A stretch of DNA of 15,179 nt, taken from contig DFHD01000089.1 of the NCBI GenBank assembly GCA_002372545.1, forward strand, positions 427 through 15,605. The letters run 5' to 3'. Shown here one piece after another: positions 1 to 6,750 of this stretch. Source of the stretch: Lachnospiraceae bacterium UBA3732. Lineage in GTDB: Bacteria; Bacillota; Clostridia; Lachnospirales; Lachnospiraceae. A program made the position numbers and the translations under genes. Within the stretch, counting starts at the first letter, position 1. Each line of letters opens with the position of its first letter. Below the pieces are notes generated by a model. It did not search any database. It saw only the letters and a program-made list of their open reading frames with translations, and was not told where the DNA came from.

Positions 1-993
1 AAGACGCTGGCTCCTGTTGCCGTACGTCTTTCCGAGCTGCTGGGTCAGGAAGTAAAGTTCGTTCCCAATCCGGACGTTGTAGGCCCCAATGTTGTTGAGG
101 CTGTAAACGCAATGAAAGATGGCGATGTGATCCTTCTGGAAAACACACGTTTCCGCAAGGAAGAGACAAAGAACGGCGAAGAGTTCTCCAAGGATCTGGC
201 AAGCATCGCTGATGTATTTGTAAATGATGCATTCGGTACAGCTCACAGAGCACACTGCTCCAATGTTGGTGTTACCAAGTATGTGGATACAGCGGTTGTC
301 GGCTACCTGATGCAGAAGGAGATCGACTTCCTGGGCAATGCGGTTGAGAATCCGGTTCGTCCCTTCGTTGCAATCCTTGGCGGCGCTAAGGTTGCTGATA
401 AGCTGAACGTAATCTCCAACCTGCTGGAAAAATGCGATACACTGATCATCGGCGGTGGTATGGCCTATACCTTCCTGAAGGCACAGGGCAAGGAGGTTGG
501 TCTTTCTCTCGTAGATGATTCCAAACTGGATTACTGCAAGGAAATGATCGAGAAGGCAGAGAAGCTTGGCAAGAAGCTCCTTCTTCCTGTTGATACAGTA
601 GTTGCTGCCGGCTTCCCGGATCCCATTGACGGACCCATCGAAGTGAAGACTGTTCCTTCTGATGCCATTCCGGCTGATATGGAAGGCCTGGATATCGGTG
701 AGAAGACAAGAGCGCTCTTTGCAGAGGCTGCAAAGACAGCAAAGACTGTTGTATGGAACGGCCCCATGGGCGTATTCGAGAACCCCACTCTGGCAGCAGG
801 TACCATTGCAGTTGCCGAGGCACTGGCAGAGACAGATGCAACCACCATCATCGGCGGCGGCGACAGTGCAGCAGCATGCAACCAGCTTGGCTTTGGCGAT
901 AAGATGAGCCACATCTCCACAGGCGGCGGCGCATCTCTGGAATTCCTGGAAGGAAAGGAACTTCCCGGCGTTGCAGCAGCTAACGACAAATAA
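1..993 (+). CDS. pgk: Phosphoglycerate kinase, 5'-truncated by the window edge
   Basis: Phosphoglycerate kinase transfers the acyl phosphate of 1,3-bisphosphoglycerate to ADP in glycolysis, in the cytoplasm. The reading frame is open from base 1 and gives 330 residues. The family is usually about 395-400 residues, so roughly the first 70 are off the left edge. Visible family signatures are DVILLENTRFRKEE, FVNDAFGTAHRAHCSN in the substrate-binding half, the hinge/nucleotide-side motif ILGGAKVADKLNVI, NGPMGVFE, and the C-terminal IIGGGDSAAA and STGGGASLEFLEGKELPG. An ATG at 112 lies inside the gene and is not its start. The stop TAA is at 991-993, and tpiA begins 36 bases later with no terminator between them, so the two are probably co-transcribed. 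Codon use is that of a highly expressed gene (CTG, AAG, GTT/GTA). Confidence 0.98.
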   Translation, partial: KTLAPVAVRLSELLGQEVKFVPNPDVVGPNVVEAVNAMKDGDVILLENTRFRKEETKNGEEFSKDLASIADVFVNDAFGTAHRAHCSNVGVTKYVDTAVVGYLMQKEIDFLGNAVENPVRPFVAILGGAKVADKLNVISNLLEKCDTLIIGGGMAYTFLKAQGKEVGLSLVDDSKLDYCKEMIEKAEKLGKKLLLPVDTVVAAGFPDPIDGPIEVKTVPSDAIPADMEGLDIGEKTRALFAEAAKTAKTVVWNGPMGVFENPTLAAGTIAVAEALAETDATTIIGGGDSAAACNQLGFGDKMSHISTGGGASLEFLEGKELPGVAAANDK

Positions 994-1029
994 ATCCATT
1001 TGATCTGAATAAAATTAAGGAGAAAACTG

Positions 1030-1779
1030 ATGGCAAGAAGAAAGATTATTGCTGGAAACTGGAAGATGAACAAGACTCCTTCCGAGGCTGTAGCGCTCTG
1101 TGCAGAGCTGAAGGATCTGGTAAAGAATGATGATGTGGATGTAGTTTACTGCGTTCCCGCCATTGACATTGTTCCTGTTGTGGAGGCTGTTAAGGGTACC
1201 AACGTAAAGGTTGGCGCTGAGAATTTCTACATTGAGGACAGCGGCGCCTACACCGGTGAGATCTCCGCTCCCATGCTGAAGGATGCCGGTGTTGAGTATG
1301 TCATCATCGGTCACTCCGAGAGAAGAGAGTACTTCAAGGAGGATGATGCTTTCCTGAACAAGAAGGTGAAGAAGGCCATTGAGGCAGGCATTACTCCCAT
1401 CCTTTGCTGCGGCGAAAGCCTTGAGCAGAGAGAGATGGGCGTGACCATGGACTGGATCCGTCTGCAGATCAAATCCGATCTTACCGGCGTTGCGGCAGAT
1501 GATGTAAAGAATATGGTTATTGCTTATGAGCCAATCTGGGCTATCGGAACAGGCAAGACAGCTACCACGGCACAGGCTGAGGAGGTCTGCAAGGGTATTC
1601 GTGATCTGATCGCGGAAATCTATGATGCAGAGACAGCCGAGGCTGTACGTATCCAGTACGGCGGAAGCGTAAATGCCGGAAATGCAGCTGAGCTTTTTGC
1701 TGAGCCTGATATCGACGGCGGCCTGGTAGGCGGCGCTTCTCTGAAGGCTGACTTCGGCAAGATCGTTTGCTATAAGTAA
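1030..1779 (+). CDS. tpiA: Triosephosphate isomerase
   Basis: This gene encodes the glycolytic enzyme that interconverts dihydroxyacetone phosphate and glyceraldehyde 3-phosphate, a cytoplasmic (beta/alpha)8 barrel. At 249 residues it has the normal length. The active site is intact: N10 and K12 in AGNWKMNK, the electrophilic H95 in IIGHSERR, the catalytic base E167 in AYEPIWAIGTG with the following flexible loop 6, and the phosphate-binding YGGSVN and GGLVGGASL segments. The start ATG is preceded by AAGGAG at 1017-1022, a good spacing of seven bases. It follows pgk directly and is followed by a strong terminator, so it ends a glycolytic operon. The phosphoglycerate mutase gene that often follows in clostridia is absent here. 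Confidence 0.98.
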   Translation: MARRKIIAGNWKMNKTPSEAVALCAELKDLVKNDDVDVVYCVPAIDIVPVVEAVKGTNVKVGAENFYIEDSGAYTGEISAPMLKDAGVEYVIIGHSERREYFKEDDAFLNKKVKKAIEAGITPILCCGESLEQREMGVTMDWIRLQIKSDLTGVAADDVKNMVIAYEPIWAIGTGKTATTAQAEEVCKGIRDLIAEIYDAETAEAVRIQYGGSVNAGNAAELFAEPDIDGGLVGGASLKADFGKIVCYK

Positions 1780-1822
1780 GCCGGAGCCTTTACCCTCAAA
1801 AAAAGATAAAGGGATTAATCTG

Positions 1823-1864
1823 TACCCTCTTTACCGGATAAAACGGTAAGGAGGGTATTTTTTT
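1823..1864 (+). terminator. Intrinsic terminator of the pgk-tpiA operon
   Basis: A 14-bp stem (1823-1836 with 1844-1857; TACCCTCTTTACCG against CGGTAAGGAGGGTA, with one G:U pair) closes a seven-base loop and runs straight into T7 (1858-1864). This is a textbook rho-independent terminator 43 bases after the tpiA stop. It separates glycolysis from the V-ATPase promoter downstream. Confidence 0.92.
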
Positions 1865-1896
1865 CTCATTTTTCTTATTTTGTCCATTACTTTTCG

Positions 1897-1925
1897 TTGC
1901 AGACAGGCGGAAAAATCTGTATAAT
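1897..1925 (+). promoter_or_regulatory. Sigma-A-type promoter of the V-ATPase operon
   Basis: A perfect -10 box TATAAT (1920-1925) lies 17 bases downstream of TTGCAG (1897-1902), a half-conserved -35. The promoter sits just after the tpiA terminator and about 50 bases before the first ATPase gene. Transcription would start near 1932, leaving a leader of about 45 bases. No other regulatory site is obvious. Confidence 0.8.
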
Positions 1926-1976
1926 GGAAAAAGTGTGAAACTTTGTATTAATCTCAGGAAAGGACGGGAACAAGGT

Positions 1977-2288
1977 TTGATCGAAGAAGCAATGAATGCT
2001 GTAGAGCAGGCTGAAAAAAAAGCGGACGCAACCCTGAAGGAGGCCAGAGAAAAAGCGGAGGGCATCAAAAAGGAAGCGGAAGCGAAAGCGGCTGCCATGA
2101 AAAAGGATGCTGCCGACCGGGCTGAGGAGCAGGAAAAGGCGCTTCTCCGTCAGCAGGAGAGTGAAAGAAAGGCGGCCGGAGAGTCAGCGGAAAAGGCAGC
2201 GATGGAAAAAGCAAATGAACTGGAGAAAAAAGCTCTGGAGCGGGAGGATCAGGCCATTGATGCAGTGATCCATACCATTCTCCGGTAA
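1977..2288 (+). CDS. V/A-type ATPase peripheral-stalk subunit (H/G type)
   Basis: This is a small, highly charged, almost entirely helical protein of 103 residues rich in A, E and K, with no hydrophobic segment. It ends in a short conserved-looking cap (AIDAVIHTILR) typical of archaeal AhaH and of the enterococcal stalk subunit that pairs with subunit E. In the family this subunit forms a right-handed coiled coil with E and links the catalytic head to subunit I. The frame stays open back to GTG 1935, but that lies only about three bases from the expected transcript start. I prefer TTG 1977, which has AAAGGA at 1959-1964 upstream, though the spacing of 12 bases is long. ATG 1992 is the other candidate. 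It is the first gene of the operon, 25 bases before subunit I. Confidence 0.82.
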   Translation: MIEEAMNAVEQAEKKADATLKEAREKAEGIKKEAEAKAAAMKKDAADRAEEQEKALLRQQESERKAAGESAEKAAMEKANELEKKALEREDQAIDAVIHTILR

Positions 2289-2313
2289 TATACAGTAGAA
2301 AGGCGGGATAACT

Positions 2314-4335
2314 TTGGCGATTGTTGAAATGCAGAAGCTGGGGGTTTATGCGCTGAAAAGCCGGCGTAAGGAAACTCTGGAGCTCCTGCAGAAGCTGGGT
2401 GCAATGGAAATTGCCTTTGACCCGGGAACCGAAGAACGGTTTGAACGGATGGACACCGCCGGACAGCGCGTGCGGTTCGAAAGGATCGCGGATATCTTTG
2501 ACCAGGCGCTGGCGCTGATCAAAGAATATGCGCCGCCGGAAAAGAGTCCTCTTCTCAATCTGGAAAGAGAAATGATCTCCGGTTCCGAAATGGACGAGGT
2601 GATCCGTGACAGGAGCAGATACTATTCCGATGCCAAGAAGATCGTGGCATTGGAAAAGGAGATCACGGATGCGCAGGCAGCCATTGTACGAAAATCAAAT
2701 AAAATAGAATCCCTTCGCCCCTGGGAGGCTCTGGATATTCCTCTGAACAGCGAGGGAACCAAAAAGACAACCTTTTTTATCGGAACTTTTCCGGAAATGC
2801 TGACAGAGGAGGCTCTCCTGAATATCTGTCAGGGAGACAGCGAGGAGGCTCTTCCCGTTTCCTGCGAGGTGGTGCATGCGGAGAACCAGCAGACAGAGGT
2901 GTTCATCGCAGCGCTGAAGCGTGTGGAGAAGGAAGTGGAAGCGAATATCAAAGCCAGGGGCTTTATCCGTCTTCCCTTTATCACCCACAGAACGCCCACC
3001 GGCGGTATTGAAAAGAGGGAAAAGGAAATCCTGAAGGAAGAGGAAAAGATCCGGTCGGTTAAGGAAGAGATTGCCGGCTACCGGGAGGAATGCGAAAAGT
3101 TCCGGGTGGCGTCGGATTATTACCGGACCAGAGCGGAAAAATACAGAGTTCTGGGTACCATTCCCCAGTCTGAGCATGTGTTCTTCATTGAGGGCTGGGT
3201 CGAGAAGGATAAGGCCGGGAGAATAGAGAAGCTTCTTACCGAAAAGTGCGACGCAGCAGTGGAAATGCTGGAAACCCGCGAAGGGGAGGAGGAGCCTACG
3301 GTGCTCCGGAACAATGCCTTTTCCGAATCGGTGGAGGGTGTTCTGGAATCCTATGGACTTCCCCGGCATAAAAAGGCTGATCCGACCTTCATCATGTCCA
3401 TCTTTTATGTATTCTTCTTCGGCATGATGCTTTCAGATGCGGGCTACGGGATCTTGATCACCATAGCCACATTCATTGTACTGAAAAAATATCCGCGGAT
3501 GGCGGACGGAACAAAGAAGATGATGAAGCTCTTCTTCTGGTGCGGCATTTCAACGGCGTTCTGGGGTTTCATGTATGGCGGCTTCTTTGGAGATGCCATA
3601 GACGTTATCGCAACGAATTTCTTCGGCTATACCGGAGAAACGCCGATCCTGAAACCGCTTTGGTTTGCTCCGCTCGAGAACCCCATGCGGCTTCTTGTAT
3701 GGTGCATGCTCTTCGGTCTGATCCACCTTTTTGCCGGTCTTGCGGTAAAGGGCTACGAGTATCTGAAGGATCATGATGTAGTCGGCTTCCTCAGCGACGT
3801 GGTTGCCTGGTATCTCTTTATTGCCGGCCTCGTCCTGATGCTTCTGCCCACAAGCCTGTTCGAATCCGTATCCGGTATCAGCTTCGGATTCCCGGCATGG
3901 CTGAAGCTGGCTTCCAAGATCATGACGGTCCTTGGTCTGGTGGTGATCGTGCTGATGTCCGGAAGGGCAAATAAGAACTGGGGCCTTCGGATCGCCCTTG
4001 GTGCTTATGATATTTACGGCGTGACCGGCTGGCTGTCGGACGTGCTTTCCTATTCGCGTCTTCTGGCCCTGGGACTCGCTACCGGCGTTATCGCCAACGT
4101 CATCAACATGATGGCTTCCATGGCGGGAAGCGGAGTGGTGAAGGTGATCATCTTTGTGGTGGTATTTATCTTCGGTCATCTGCTGAACCTGGCCATCAAC
4201 ATGCTGGGTGCCTATGTGCACACCAACAGGCTCCAGTTCGTGGAGTTCTTCGGTAAGTTCTATGACGGCGGAGGAGTTCCCTTCAAGCCGTTCAAAACAA
4301 ATTATAAATACGTTGAAGTTAAGGAGGAAATGTAA
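2314..4335 (+). CDS. atpI: V/A-type ATPase membrane subunit I (a-subunit)
   Basis: Subunit I is the stator membrane subunit that provides the two ion half-channels beside the rotating K ring. The protein has 673 residues. A long soluble, partly coiled-coil N-terminal half (to about residue 350) binds the E/H stalks. A hydrophobic C-terminal half from about residue 358 (FIMSIFYVFFFGMMLSDAGYG) has roughly seven or eight membrane spans. The essential channel arginine is R582 in LSDVLSYSRLLALGLATG, the strongly conserved a-subunit motif. Translation most likely starts at TTG 2314, giving MAIVEMQKLG, which resembles the usual MAIVKM start, with AAAGGCGGG at 2299-2307 as ribosome binding site. ATG 2329 is less likely. 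The gene ends two bases... closely before atpK, whose Shine-Dalgarno lies inside this coding region, indicating coupled translation. Confidence 0.95.
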   Translation: MAIVEMQKLGVYALKSRRKETLELLQKLGAMEIAFDPGTEERFERMDTAGQRVRFERIADIFDQALALIKEYAPPEKSPLLNLEREMISGSEMDEVIRDRSRYYSDAKKIVALEKEITDAQAAIVRKSNKIESLRPWEALDIPLNSEGTKKTTFFIGTFPEMLTEEALLNICQGDSEEALPVSCEVVHAENQQTEVFIAALKRVEKEVEANIKARGFIRLPFITHRTPTGGIEKREKEILKEEEKIRSVKEEIAGYREECEKFRVASDYYRTRAEKYRVLGTIPQSEHVFFIEGWVEKDKAGRIEKLLTEKCDAAVEMLETREGEEEPTVLRNNAFSESVEGVLESYGLPRHKKADPTFIMSIFYVFFFGMMLSDAGYGILITIATFIVLKKYPRMADGTKKMMKLFFWCGISTAFWGFMYGGFFGDAIDVIATNFFGYTGETPILKPLWFAPLENPMRLLVWCMLFGLIHLFAGLAVKGYEYLKDHDVVGFLSDVVAWYLFIAGLVLMLLPTSLFESVSGISFGFPAWLKLASKIMTVLGLVVIVLMSGRANKNWGLRIALGAYDIYGVTGWLSDVLSYSRLLALGLATGVIANVINMMASMAGSGVVKVIIFVVVFIFGHLLNLAINMLGAYVHTNRLQFVEFFGKFYDGGGVPFKPFKTNYKYVEVKEEM

Positions 4336-4336
4336 A

Positions 4337-4807
4337 ATGTCACTTGGTATTGTATTAGCACTCACGGGTGCGGCTCTGGCAACGATCCTGGCAGGTATCG
4401 GTTCTGCAATCGGTGTAGGTTTGGGCGGCCAGGCTGCTGCCGGTGTAGTCAGCGAAGATCCCTCACAGTTTGCCAAAGTGCTGATCCTGCAGCTGCTTCC
4501 CGGTACACAGGGTATCTACGGTCTGCTCGTAACCTTCATCACTCTTTCCCAGATCGGTCTTCTGGGCGGTGAAACCGTAGCGCTTACCACATGGCAGGGC
4601 TTCTGCTTCCTGGCAGCATGTCTTCCCATTGCAATCGTAGGTCTGGTATCTGCTATTCATCAGGGCAAGACCTCTGTGGCATCCATTGGTATCGTAGCCA
4701 AAAAGCCGGATCAGTTCGGTAAGGCCATGCTGTTCCCCGCAATGGTTGAGACCTATGCCATCCTGGCGCTTCTGATCTCGATTCTGTCTGTAACAAACAT
4801 TCTGTAA
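4337..4807 (+). CDS. atpK: V/A-type ATPase rotor-ring subunit K (c-subunit), predicted Na+ type
   Basis: Subunit K forms the membrane rotor ring that carries ions past subunit I. The protein has 156 residues in two tandem helical hairpins (four membrane spans), the duplicated V-type form. Only the second hairpin keeps the ion-binding carboxylate, E138 in PAMVETYAIL. The first has Q58 in LLPGTQGIYG. The residues L54, T57, Q58, Q109 (AIHQGK) and E138 line up with the five Na+ ligands known from E. hirae NtpK, so a Na+-binding ring is inferred. The start ATG 4337 is preceded by AAGGAGGA (4321-4328), which lies within the end of atpI. An in-frame ATG at 4208 is inside atpI and is not the start. 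Confidence 0.96.
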   Translation: MSLGIVLALTGAALATILAGIGSAIGVGLGGQAAAGVVSEDPSQFAKVLILQLLPGTQGIYGLLVTFITLSQIGLLGGETVALTTWQGFCFLAACLPIAIVGLVSAIHQGKTSVASIGIVAKKPDQFGKAMLFPAMVETYAILALLISILSVTNIL

Positions 4808-4844
4808 CAGTATTCATCATAATTCTTGAAACGAGGAACGAACT

Positions 4845-5435
4845 ATGACAGGAATGGAGCGTATCATTGCCGAAATCGACTCCACAGCCGCCGCGGAGGC
4901 CGCGGAGATCATAAAGGCTGCAGAGGATGAAGCAAACGCATTTCTGAAAAAAACAGAGCAGGAGTGTGAGTCCATCACACTTTCTGCAAAAGAGCAGGCA
5001 GACCGGAAGACCGCCGAAGGGAAAAAGCGTACAGAGTCCCAGTGCCAGCAGCAGGAGAAGCTGATCCTTCTCCGGAAAAAGCAGGAGATCATCGCAGATG
5101 TGATCGGAAAAGCAAAAAAGAAGCTGCAGGATCAGGAACCGGAGGCTTATTTCAGCATGCTCCTTCAGCTGCTGAAGGGAGTTGTTACCGGGGAAAAGGG
5201 CGTGCTCTTCCTTTCCGGAAGGGATCTGGGCAGAAAGCCGGCTTCCTTTGATGCGGCTGTGGAAAAACTGGCGGCAGAAAAGGGCGGAAGCCTGACGGTT
5301 TCTCCGGAGAAGGCTTCCATTGAAGACGGATTTCTGCTGCAGTACGGTCAGGTGGAGGAAAACTACAGTCTTTCTGCCATCTTTGAAGCAAAGAAGGATG
5401 AGCTGCAGGATCAGGTTCATGCGGTTCTCTGGTAA
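4845..5435 (+). CDS. atpE: V/A-type ATPase peripheral-stalk subunit E
   Basis: Subunit E is the partner of the H/G subunit in the peripheral stalks that hold the A3B3 head still. At 196 residues it has normal length for the family. The N-terminal half is a charged helix rich in A, E and K (residues about 10-105) for the coiled coil, followed by a mixed alpha/beta C-terminal head domain (from about residue 110, with SIEDGFLLQYGQVEENYSL) that contacts the B subunit. It starts at ATG 4845 with GAGGAA at 4833-4838. The gap after atpK is 37 bases without an evident hairpin, and atpC follows after 12 bases. An alternative in-frame ATG at 4854 would remove only three residues. Confidence 0.93.
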   Translation: MTGMERIIAEIDSTAAAEAAEIIKAAEDEANAFLKKTEQECESITLSAKEQADRKTAEGKKRTESQCQQQEKLILLRKKQEIIADVIGKAKKKLQDQEPEAYFSMLLQLLKGVVTGEKGVLFLSGRDLGRKPASFDAAVEKLAAEKGGSLTVSPEKASIEDGFLLQYGQVEENYSLSAIFEAKKDELQDQVHAVLW

Positions 5436-5447
5436 AGGAGGCACAGG

Positions 5448-6416
5448 ATGAAAGACGCAGATTACATCTATGCCGTAGCCAGGATCCGGGCAAAAGAAAA
5501 GAGCCTTCTTTCAGATGGAGATGTCCAGGTCATGACGGGACTTCCGGATGCTGCGGCCGTGATCCAGTATTTAAAGGACCGGGGCTGGGGCAACAGGGAT
5601 ACTTCCTCTTCCGAGGAGCTTCTCAGCGCGGAGGATGTGAAGACGAGGGAGCTGATCCGTGAACTGAAGGTGGATCAGCGGATCCTTGATGTTCTGGGTT
5701 TCCCACAGATCTATCATAATCTGAAGACGGCCATCAAGCAGGTCTGCACCGGTCATCAGGATTCTCTGGCTTACTACGGAGATCCGGTTTATGATCAGCG
5801 GTATTTCGAGGAGATCATCCGGGATAACCGCTTCGAGGCACTGCCGGAGCATATGCAGAAGGCGGCGGCCTATGCAAAAGAAATTATGTTAACCACCAGG
5901 GACGGCCAGCGGTGCGACAGCATTGTGGACCGGGCCTGCCTTGCAGCTATGCATCAGGAGGCAAAGGCCTCTAAGGATGCGTTTTTGATGCAATATGTGG
6001 AGGCTCGTCTGGTCTCCATGAATATCAAGATTGCCGTCAGAGCCTGTGACACGGGCAAGAGCCTTCCGCTGATCGAGGAGGCCCTTGGTCCCTGCGAAAG
6101 CCTGCCGGTAAAGGAACTGGCGCGGCATGCAGCCATCAGCCGGGAAGAGATCTATGTCTTTCTGGAAAAAAAGGGCTACGGCGAGGCCGTTGCCGCCATG
6201 AAGGAATCCTTTTCCGCCTTTGAGCGCTGGTGTGACAATCATCTGATGGATACCATGCTTCCGGAGAAGCACCATATCATGTCCTCCGGACCTGTCGTGG
6301 CTTATTATCTGGCCAGACAAAACGAGATCCAGATGGTGCGGATCATCATTACGGCAAAGGAAAATGGATTTTCGGAACAGGTGATCACGGAAAGAATGAG
6401 GAAGATGTATGGATAA
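5448..6416 (+). CDS. atpC: V/A-type ATPase subunit C (d-like rotor adaptor)
   Basis: This protein is the funnel-shaped adaptor that seats the central DF shaft on the K ring (vATP-synt_AC39 family, homologous to eukaryotic subunit d). It has 322 residues, all soluble and mainly helical, starting with DADYIYAVARIRAKEKSLLS. That opening is characteristic of the bacterial C subunit. The Shine-Dalgarno AAAGGAGG (5434-5441) overlaps the atpE stop codon and lies six bases before ATG 5448. The 3' end overlaps atpF by eight bases, so the two are translationally coupled. Nothing looks truncated. Confidence 0.93.
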   Translation: MKDADYIYAVARIRAKEKSLLSDGDVQVMTGLPDAAAVIQYLKDRGWGNRDTSSSEELLSAEDVKTRELIRELKVDQRILDVLGFPQIYHNLKTAIKQVCTGHQDSLAYYGDPVYDQRYFEEIIRDNRFEALPEHMQKAAAYAKEIMLTTRDGQRCDSIVDRACLAAMHQEAKASKDAFLMQYVEARLVSMNIKIAVRACDTGKSLPLIEEALGPCESLPVKELARHAAISREEIYVFLEKKGYGEAVAAMKESFSAFERWCDNHLMDTMLPEKHHIMSSGPVVAYYLARQNEIQMVRIIITAKENGFSEQVITERMRKMYG

Positions 6417-6726
6417 GATCGCAGTCATGGGAGATTACGGCAGCATCTACGGCTTTGCCGCTCTTGGCCTCAGTACATTTCCGGTGGAATCGGCGGATGA
6501 GGCCGCAAAGCTTCTGGGAAGTCTTTCGCAGAGCGGATACGGCATCATCTACATTACCGAGGAGCTGGCTGCCAGGATCCCTGAAAAAATCGAAAAATAC
6601 AGCACCGAGATCTCACCGGCCATCATCCGGATCCCCGGCGTAAGGGGAAATACCGGAGACGGTGTGCGGTCAGTAAGAAAATCGGTGGAGCAGGCTGTCG
6701 GAAGCGACATCCTGTTTAATAAGTAA
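6409..6726 (+). CDS. atpF: V/A-type ATPase central-shaft subunit F
   Basis: Subunit F binds subunit D to form the rotating central shaft (it is called NtpG in E. hirae). It has 105 residues with a Rossmann-like alpha/beta fold. The N-terminal KIAVMGDYGSIYGFAALG is the usual family opening, and GYGIIYITEELA and the SPAIIRIPGVRG strand follow. The start ATG 6409 lies inside atpC (eight-base overlap), with GAGGAAG at 6398-6404 as ribosome binding site. atpA follows after 24 bases. Confidence 0.94.
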   Translation: MDKIAVMGDYGSIYGFAALGLSTFPVESADEAAKLLGSLSQSGYGIIYITEELAARIPEKIEKYSTEISPAIIRIPGVRGNTGDGVRSVRKSVEQAVGSDILFNK

Positions 6727-6750
6727 AACAGCAGGAAGGAGAAATGCTCC

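Noticed and set aside
1935..1976. GTG 1935 as start of the first ATPase gene (117 residues)
   Set aside because: It would begin about three bases from the expected transcript start with no ribosome binding site, and the added 14 residues do not resemble the family.
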